Assembly: GCA_020883125.1 (NCBI GenBank)
Contig: JAHREW010000047.1
Coordinates: 1-49,217 of the forward strand
Direction of reading: 5' to 3'
DNA from: Microcoleus sp. CAWBG506
GTDB taxonomy: Bacteria; Cyanobacteriota; Cyanobacteriia; Cyanobacteriales; Microcoleaceae
DNA: 49,217 bases
The first letter of the stretch is position 1. Each line of letters opens with the position of its first letter. The notes under the pieces are model-generated. The model saw only the letters and a list, made by a program, of their open reading frames with translations. It was not told the DNA's origin and did no database searches. The translations under genes were made by a program, and so were the position numbers. This document shows, in pieces, positions 44,437 to 49,217 of the stretch.

Positions 44437-44840
44437 CGCTCAATTACCTCCATTTTGTTGTCAAAAATTAACAGCTTCACCCCATTACTTTCAACAATTA
44501 ATTGGGCTAGTTTTTTCTGAAAACCATTTTTGTAAACCGTATCTGCCACCGCTAAATACAACTCATAATCAGATTTTTGGGCTTGTAAAACATTACGATA
44601 AATGATGTATTGACCAACTGCACCTTCTAAATCGTTGATGAAAGAGCGGCCTAAAAAACTCTTCACCTCAACAATAATTTTTCGTCCTTGCTGTTCTGCT
44701 GCGATCGACTTTTCGGCTGCAAGATCAGGATAAAGTTTATCGCCACCATATTCAAGCATATAGTTTTCAGCAACTATCAGCCAGCCATCTTTAATCAGCG
44801 CTTGCTTGACTGCATCATGGTAGATATCTTTAGCTGGCAT
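44424..44840 (-). CDS. xisH: XisH-family protein (PD-(D/E)XK fold)
   Basis: 138 residues from MPAKDIYHDAVKQALIKDGW, the usual XisH beginning; an ATG nine codons earlier is possible. The blocks GDKLYPDLAAEKSIAAEQQGRKIIVEVKSFLG contain the D...E-x-K pattern of the PD-(D/E)XK fold. SFINDLEGAVGQYIIYRNVL, and the C-terminal LAQLIVESNGVKLLIFDNK, complete the family. It is paired with xisI, 13-bp overlap, as in many cyanobacteria; the pair behaves like a two-gene accessory module. Confidence 0.92.
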   Translation of the reverse strand: MPAKDIYHDAVKQALIKDGWLIVAENYMLEYGGDKLYPDLAAEKSIAAEQQGRKIIVEVKSFLGRSFINDLEGAVGQYIIYRNVLQAQKSDYELYLAVADTVYKNGFQKKLAQLIVESNGVKLLIFDNKMEVIERWIN

Positions 44841-45014
44841 CGCGAGTTCATTAATGTGATATTTCACATCTTAACTCAACCGATCGCACATCCCATCCCC
44901 AACCTCGCCACAGATAGCCCAGCGGCCCCAACAACCCCCAGAACTTCAATTACTACCGGATCGGCGATCGAAGTAACCGAGATCGACTAAAGTAAACAGA
45001 AATTATTATTAGCG

Positions 45015-46205
45015 GTGATTAGAGTGATTGAAACTTTAGCAACAGGAATCGCAGCAGCAGGTTCGCTGCTAGCATTAGGCGGGCTAGGCCTGGAGTTGAA
45101 CTATCGCCTGCTTCCCCGTGGAAATAAACTAGAACTCACAGCCGGAGAATGGCACTTAGCCATAAACGAAGCCAACCACTACCTGTTAGTGGGGGAAATG
45201 GAGTTCCAGAACCTCACACAGCGCTTTGAGATCATGTTGCCGGAAGTGCGCGCAGATGTGAAACTGATCTCAGATGCCAGTTTAGATGATGTGACTTCCA
45301 AAACAAAGGTGATTCCTTGTCACAAAGACGCATCAGCTAGAGCCGACGATTACTGGTTCGGCTATATTGTGAAAGCTCAGCAAACTACGAAAATCAAAGT
45401 CTCTATAGATATTCACGGGCAAGATTTAACCAAATTGCAGTCAGCTTGGGTGCAAGTACATTTCACCACCTATGGCCCTGGCGGGCGCATCCCAAAAGTC
45501 CGCCACGTCGTAGTACCGCTGCAATTTCCCAACTCCGAGACAGTACCAAATGCCCGCAATGTCGGAGTTGCAGAAGTTTTGCCAATTCGCACCCACATCC
45601 TGACAGAAGTGGACAATCCTGTCGAAATTGTCAAGCGTTACGTGGTACCCCGCGCCCAGAAAGGAGATATTGTCGCCCTAGCAGAGACTCCCCTAGCTTT
45701 GATGCAGGGACGTTATCGCCATCCCAGCGAAGTCACACCCGGATGGGCGGCTAAGCGAGTGTGCTTGTTTTTCTTACCCATGTCCAGTTTGGCTACAGCT
45801 TGCGGGATGCAGACTTTGGTGGATGTAGTTGGGCCGATTCGGGTAGTTGGAGCTTTTGCGATCGGCGCTGTGGCTAAAGTATTGGGTAAACCGGGAGTTT
45901 TCTACCAACTAGCAGGGGAACAAGCTAGACTGATTGACGATGTTACGGGTACATTACCTCCCTTTGACCAATTTATAGTGCTGGGACCGGACAATCCCCA
46001 GCAAGTTGTAGAAGAAATTCAACGAGAAACCGGACTTGCCGCGGCGATCGTAGACGCGAATGACTTAAAAGCAGTTAAGATATTAGCAGCGACCTCCGAT
46101 TTATCGGTAACATTTTTAGAGCAAGCCTTGCGTAGCAACCCCGCAGGTAATGCAGATGAACGAACACCGGTGGTTGTAATTCGACCGTTGTCAAAGAACT
46201 CTTGA
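45015..46205 (+). CDS. CofE-like (F420-0:gamma-glutamyl ligase-type) protein
   Basis: 396 residues from GTG 45015 (another GTG follows at 45024). The N-terminus has a hydrophobic helix (ATGIAAAGSLLALGGLGLELNY). The C-terminal half reads LPIRTHILTEVDNPVEIVKRYVVPRAQKGDIVALAETPLALMQGRY, then RVVGAFAIGAVAKVLGKPGVFYQLAG, a pattern annotated in cyanobacteria as F420-0:gamma-glutamyl ligase. Most of these organisms are not known to make F420, so the enzymatic role is uncertain; the fold is that of CofE-like amide ligases. Confidence 0.75.
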   Translation: MIRVIETLATGIAAAGSLLALGGLGLELNYRLLPRGNKLELTAGEWHLAINEANHYLLVGEMEFQNLTQRFEIMLPEVRADVKLISDASLDDVTSKTKVIPCHKDASARADDYWFGYIVKAQQTTKIKVSIDIHGQDLTKLQSAWVQVHFTTYGPGGRIPKVRHVVVPLQFPNSETVPNARNVGVAEVLPIRTHILTEVDNPVEIVKRYVVPRAQKGDIVALAETPLALMQGRYRHPSEVTPGWAAKRVCLFFLPMSSLATACGMQTLVDVVGPIRVVGAFAIGAVAKVLGKPGVFYQLAGEQARLIDDVTGTLPPFDQFIVLGPDNPQQVVEEIQRETGLAAAIVDANDLKAVKILAATSDLSVTFLEQALRSNPAGNADERTPVVVIRPLSKNS

Positions 46206-46206
46206 G

Positions 46207-46372
46207 TTAAAAATTAAAAATTAAAAATTAAAAAAGTGATTTTTAATTTTTAATCCAAGGAAGAAGGGGACAGAACCGAAAAATTTTGAGCGATCGGCAA
46301 TGAATTCACAACTCAAAATTTCCTAAATTCTTCCCCTTTGGAATGTTTTAATTTTTAATTTTTAATTTTCTA
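46207..46372. repeat. TTAAAAA heptamer repeats in an inverted arrangement
   Basis: Four TTAAAAA units (46207-46235) face complementary AATTTTT units at 46238-46253 and again at 46347-46370. The gap between the CofE-like gene and the GNAT gene holds nothing else. Confidence 0.6.
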
Positions 46373-46389
46373 TTCCCCACTTTCCTGCT

Positions 46390-47715
46390 ATGACTTCACT
46401 CCATTCCCCAAACCAAAACCAGGTTGCGATTCGCCCCTTTCAATATCGCGACATAGAGGCGATGGAACAACTTTGCGCCGAAACAACCGACGAGGCAGAA
46501 AACCCCAAGGGCGCAAGCCCGGACTTGGTATTGAACCGCAAGTTGCACCAACTTCGCCGTTGGTACGGACTCCTAAAGATTTTAAGCCTGTTTCCTAACC
46601 CTTTTCAGTCGCTGTTTCGGGCTCATGTTGCCGAAGAAGAGGGTATTGTTAAGGGCGTAATTCAGATTTCTCCCTTCAACCGCACCCGCAGCACTTGGCG
46701 GATCGATCGCATCGGCGTAGACTCAGAAGCCCGTAGCAAAGGAATTGGTTCCATGCTGCTGCGGCACTGCTTCGAGGCAGTGTGGGAGGCTAGAACATGG
46801 CTGCTAGAGGTGAATGTGGGCGACAAATCAGCCCTGGCTTTGTATCGGCAAAATGGGTTTCAACCTTTAGCCCAGATGACATATTGGACGATCGCCCCAG
46901 AACGTCTTCAAGAAATGGCCATTTCTACCCCAGACTTGCCCAACCTACTGCCAGTGAGCAACGCCGACGCTCAGTTACTTTATCAACTAGATACCGCATC
47001 CATGCCACCGCAAGTGCGCCAAGTATTCGATCGCCACATTCAAGACTTCAGAACCAGTTTTTTAGGTGCTTTGATCGAAGGTGTCAGACAGTGGTTAGCA
47101 AAAACAGAAGTAGTCAGTGCTTACGTGTTTGAACCACAGCGGAAAGCGGCGATCGGCTACTTTCAAGTCCAGCTATCCCGCAGCGGTAACGAGCCTCACA
47201 TCGCCCAATTGACCGTACACCCAGCCTACACATGGCTCTACCCAGAACTGCTATCCCAAATGGCCCGCCTCGTCCAAGATTTTCCAGTGCAAAGCCTAAA
47301 CCTAGCTTCCGCCGATTATCAACCCGAACGAGAAGCATATTTAGAGCAATTTGGAGCCGTGCGTGTAGAACACAGTTTGCTGATGTCGCGATCGGTATGG
47401 CACAAATTACGCGAGTCCAAATTGGTCTCACTCGAAGGACTCCAGCTATCAGAAATGCTGCAAAGCTTCCAGCCAACTCGCAAACCCGTACCCGGTAGGA
47501 TGTCCTGGCTAGGACCGATCGCAGCCGAACCAGCAGCCCGCCCCCCATCCTCAGAGATTAAACCCCTGTTGACCGACTCAGGAAACAACCAAGGCAATCA
47601 AATTAACCCCTTGAACTTTCAAAACTCAGAATCAGCAGCAACAGATACTAGCAACATCTTACCTGTAAAATTCCCAGAATTACCTCAAGACCGAGACTCC
47701 CAAGAAAAAAGTTAA
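46390..47715 (+). CDS. GNAT-family acetyltransferase with second domain and disordered tail
   Basis: 441 residues. The first GNAT domain covers about 10-180 (VAIRPFQYRDIEAMEQLCAE; WRIDRIGVDSEARSKGIGSMLLRHC; LEVNVGDKSALALYRQNGFQPLA), with the acetyl-CoA loop R-S-K-G-I-G. The second half (AAIGYFQVQLSRSGNEPHIAQLTVHP, ... REAYLEQFGAVRVEHSLLM) resembles another acetyltransferase-like fold. About 70 Pro/Ser/Asn-rich residues end the protein. The substrate is unknown. ruvX follows on the same strand. Confidence 0.8.
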   Translation: MTSLHSPNQNQVAIRPFQYRDIEAMEQLCAETTDEAENPKGASPDLVLNRKLHQLRRWYGLLKILSLFPNPFQSLFRAHVAEEEGIVKGVIQISPFNRTRSTWRIDRIGVDSEARSKGIGSMLLRHCFEAVWEARTWLLEVNVGDKSALALYRQNGFQPLAQMTYWTIAPERLQEMAISTPDLPNLLPVSNADAQLLYQLDTASMPPQVRQVFDRHIQDFRTSFLGALIEGVRQWLAKTEVVSAYVFEPQRKAAIGYFQVQLSRSGNEPHIAQLTVHPAYTWLYPELLSQMARLVQDFPVQSLNLASADYQPEREAYLEQFGAVRVEHSLLMSRSVWHKLRESKLVSLEGLQLSEMLQSFQPTRKPVPGRMSWLGPIAAEPAARPPSSEIKPLLTDSGNNQGNQINPLNFQNSESAATDTSNILPVKFPELPQDRDSQEKS

Positions 47716-47873
47716 TAATTAATATTTGAAAGCAGAAAGTAGAAAAAAAATCAATTACTTCCTGCTTTCTTCTCTTCTCCCTTCCCTTCTTTCTTAGCGT
47801 CCTTCGCGTCTTCGCGGTTCGTTAAATAAGAATTTTGGGAGCGAGAAATAAATCACTCTCAAATCAATCGCTC

Positions 47874-48311
47874 ATGTCAGACCAAAAATTGTGGATTTCA
47901 GCACTAGGACTAGATATCGGACTCAAACGAGTCGGCATCGCCGGGTGTGATGGCACTGGTTTAATCGCTACGGGTATTACAACTCTAGTGCGCTCCTCCT
48001 TCGATCGAGACGTAGCTTACATCAGACAGCTCGTCCAAGAGCGGAATGTGCAAATTTTGGTGTCAGGCTTGCCCTACTCCCTGAGCGGAGACGTAGGCCC
48101 CCAAGCCCGACAGGTGCAAAAATATGCCACTCGCATCGCCAGAGCCTTAGAACTGCCTCTAGAATACGTGGATGAGCGCTTGACTTCTGTTCACGCAGAG
48201 GAACTCATCCAAGCACAAGGAATTTCGCCGTCCCAAAACAAAGGTTTGATCGATCGCAAAGCCGCAGCCCTAATATTGCAGCGCTGGCTAGACGACAGAA
48301 GGCAAGCATAG
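47874..48311 (+). CDS. ruvX: RuvX/YqgF-type Holliday junction resolvase homolog
   Basis: 145 residues from MSDQKLWISALGLDIG; an in-frame start 13 codons earlier is unlikely. The RNase-H-like fold is clear: ALGLDIGLKRVGIAGCD (first acidic residue), VSGLPYSLSGDVGPQARQVQKYA, YVDERLTSVHAEELI and IDRKAAALILQRWLD. In bacteria YqgF takes part in 16S rRNA 5'-end maturation and possibly DNA recombination. DUF3727 follows after 166 bp. Confidence 0.93.
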   Translation: MSDQKLWISALGLDIGLKRVGIAGCDGTGLIATGITTLVRSSFDRDVAYIRQLVQERNVQILVSGLPYSLSGDVGPQARQVQKYATRIARALELPLEYVDERLTSVHAEELIQAQGISPSQNKGLIDRKAAALILQRWLDDRRQA

Positions 48312-48477
48312 GCAGATTGATCGATTGTCGATCGCCCCATTAGCAATTTCGCAGCAGCTTAACAAAGCCGTGATATCCTAGTTGTGCAAGTTTGCTACGC
48401 ACACCTGTAACCGTTGACACACGGCCGAAAATTTCCCAGTAAACTCGGTACAGAAGAAGGAAAATAAGATACACGCG

Positions 48478-49050
48478 ATGTCCTCATCCCCATACCGCAA
48501 ACAGAATAGCAAATCCGACGCAGTTTCCGTCACCCTGACTGACGAAGTTGGGCGATCGCTGACTTGCAACATAGAATATTCTATGGACTTAGAAGGTCAA
48601 GAATACGCTTTACTGCTTCCCATTGACTCACCAGTAGAAATTTTTACTTGGAACGGAGACGAAACAACAGACGAAGCAGCAGTTCCCGTAGAAGACGAGA
48701 CCGAAATTGACAAAATTTTTGATACCGCTAGAGTTGTCCTGCAAGAGCAGAACTTAACACTCCGGCGCACGGCTGTGACTCTGACGGTAATTGGCGAATT
48801 GCCAGATTTTCCCGACGAGGATGCGGAGCCGGATGCCGATCCAGAGGAGGAGTCAGATTTTGAGGAATTGATGTGGTTGACCAGCTTCTATCACGAAGAG
48901 CAGGAATATGCTATTTATACACCTCTCGACCCGTTCTTTATTTTGGCTAGAATGAATGATGACGGTCAGCCAGAATTGCTCTCGGAAGAAGAGTTTGAAA
49001 GACTGGAACCTATGTTACCTATGCTAGAAGACCAGTTCTTTGACCAATAA
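48478..49050 (+). CDS. DUF3727 domain protein
   Basis: 190 residues. Two similar beta-rich halves are seen: VSVTLTDEVGRSLTCNIEYSMDLEGQEYALLLPIDSPVEIF, and then WLTSFYHEEQEYAIYTPLDPFFILARMNDDGQPELL. A very acidic linker (PDFPDEDAEPDADPEEES) joins them. DUF3727 is found in cyanobacteria and plastids, usually downstream of ruvX as here; its function is unknown. A hairpin ends the transcript. Confidence 0.88.
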   Translation: MSSSPYRKQNSKSDAVSVTLTDEVGRSLTCNIEYSMDLEGQEYALLLPIDSPVEIFTWNGDETTDEAAVPVEDETEIDKIFDTARVVLQEQNLTLRRTAVTLTVIGELPDFPDEDAEPDADPEEESDFEELMWLTSFYHEEQEYAIYTPLDPFFILARMNDDGQPELLSEEEFERLEPMLPMLEDQFFDQ

Positions 49051-49065
49051 AATGGGATACAAGCC

Positions 49066-49082
49066 CCGTCCTTATAGGACGG
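49066..49082. terminator. Hairpin between DUF3727 and the TnpB-like gene
   Basis: ccgtcc-ttata-ggacgg forms a short stem followed by ctttaattctt. It could terminate the DUF3727 transcript. The same kind of gcccgtcc hairpin is typical of the ends of IS200/IS605-type elements, so it may be the left end of the element whose gene starts at 49148. Confidence 0.5.
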
Positions 49083-49094
49083 CTTTAATTCTTC

Positions 49095-49123
49095 TTGATA
49101 TTGCTAGCAAAATCTAGTATGAT
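49095..49123 (+). promoter_or_regulatory. Promoter of the TnpB-like gene
   Basis: TTGATA (49095-49100) and TATGAT (49118-49123) are spaced 17 bp and point into the gene, 25 bp before its ATG. Confidence 0.5.
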
Positions 49124-49147
49124 AGAACAAGTAAATAGTAGAAAATA

Positions 49148-49217
49148 ATGAAAGCAAGGTATCAGTACAGATTCTACCCAACCGACCAACAAAGACAGAG
49201 CTTTGCTCTGTTATTTG
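49148..49217 (+). CDS. Start of an IS605-type TnpB/OrfB RNA-guided nuclease (cut by window end)
   Basis: Only 23 codons are present: MKARYQYRFYPTDQQRQSFA and LLF. The pattern R-Y-x-x-YP-T...Q is the usual start of TnpB (OrfB) proteins of IS200/IS605 elements. The catalytic RuvC part lies outside the window. A terminator-like hairpin and a promoter stand in front. No tnpA (Y1 transposase) is seen upstream, so this could be a stand-alone tnpB element. Confidence 0.8.
   Translation, partial: MKARYQYRFYPTDQQRQSFALLF

Overview
The window looks like a filamentous, non-heterocystous cyanobacterium of the Oscillatoria/Microcoleus type. The evidence is the Mg-chelatase H subunit (ChlH) and chlorophyll synthase (ChlG), the very frequent HIP1 octamer GCGATCGC and its CGATCG core, cyanobacterial/plastid families (Ycf20-like DUF565, D-glycerate 3-kinase, XisH/XisI, DUF3727) and many short intergenic palindromes. 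The genus is inference. No rRNA, tRNA or CRISPR array was seen.

Layout. 1-5.3 kb is an accessory stretch: the tail of an IS630-like transposase, an NB-ARC (STAND) ATPase, a Uma2-family nuclease, two hicA-hicB toxin-antitoxin cassettes (one toxin truncated by a stop codon) and an unknown acidic protein. 5.4-9.4 kb is chlH. 9.6-11.2 kb holds a broken copy and an intact copy of an RTX-like/surface-repeat gene. 11.3-13.3 kb holds an ABC ATPase and glyQ, followed by a small frameshifted gene, an NfeD-like gene and a repeat-filled gap. 15-20.5 kb holds a GNAT acetyltransferase and a NADAR protein (divergent), a Uma2 protein with a coiled-coil tail, a decayed ATPase-TPR gene (5' truncated, two frameshifts) and a truncated Uma2.

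20.6-30 kb is mostly housekeeping: rsmB, a class A penicillin-binding protein with a hexapeptide expansion, chlG, DUF29, a membrane HhH protein, a TM2/SHOCT protein and a CPBP protease. 29.8-38 kb holds a double histidine phosphatase, a D-ribulose-kinase-like FGGY kinase, D-glycerate 3-kinase, a Ycf20-like protein, a UvrD/PcrA helicase and a YkvA-like protein. 38-43 kb holds a SIMPL protein and a two-gene histidine-kinase operon. 43.7-49.2 kb holds DUF433, XisI/XisH, a CofE-like ligase, a double GNAT, ruvX, DUF3727 and the first 23 codons of a TnpB-like IS605 protein at the right edge.

How the parts relate. chlH and chlG are two steps of chlorophyll synthesis 15 kb apart, not an operon. The kinases at 31.5 and 33 kb are convergent and could both feed sugar/photorespiratory phosphate metabolism. 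The strongest theme of the window is small-repeat mobility: a 114-bp palindromic element inserted in frame in the FGGY kinase with a 12-bp target duplication, three exact 97-bp tandem copies covering that gene's start codon, short in-frame insertions in the NB-ARC gene and again in the kinase, a hexapeptide expansion in the PBP, heptanucleotide tandem repeats beside several start or stop codons, and many hairpin repeats between genes. No clear new multi-gene system is evident. The best candidates for follow-up are the in-frame element in the kinase, the triplicated start region, the truncated HicA with its palindromic promoter, and the decayed ATPase-TPR fusion.
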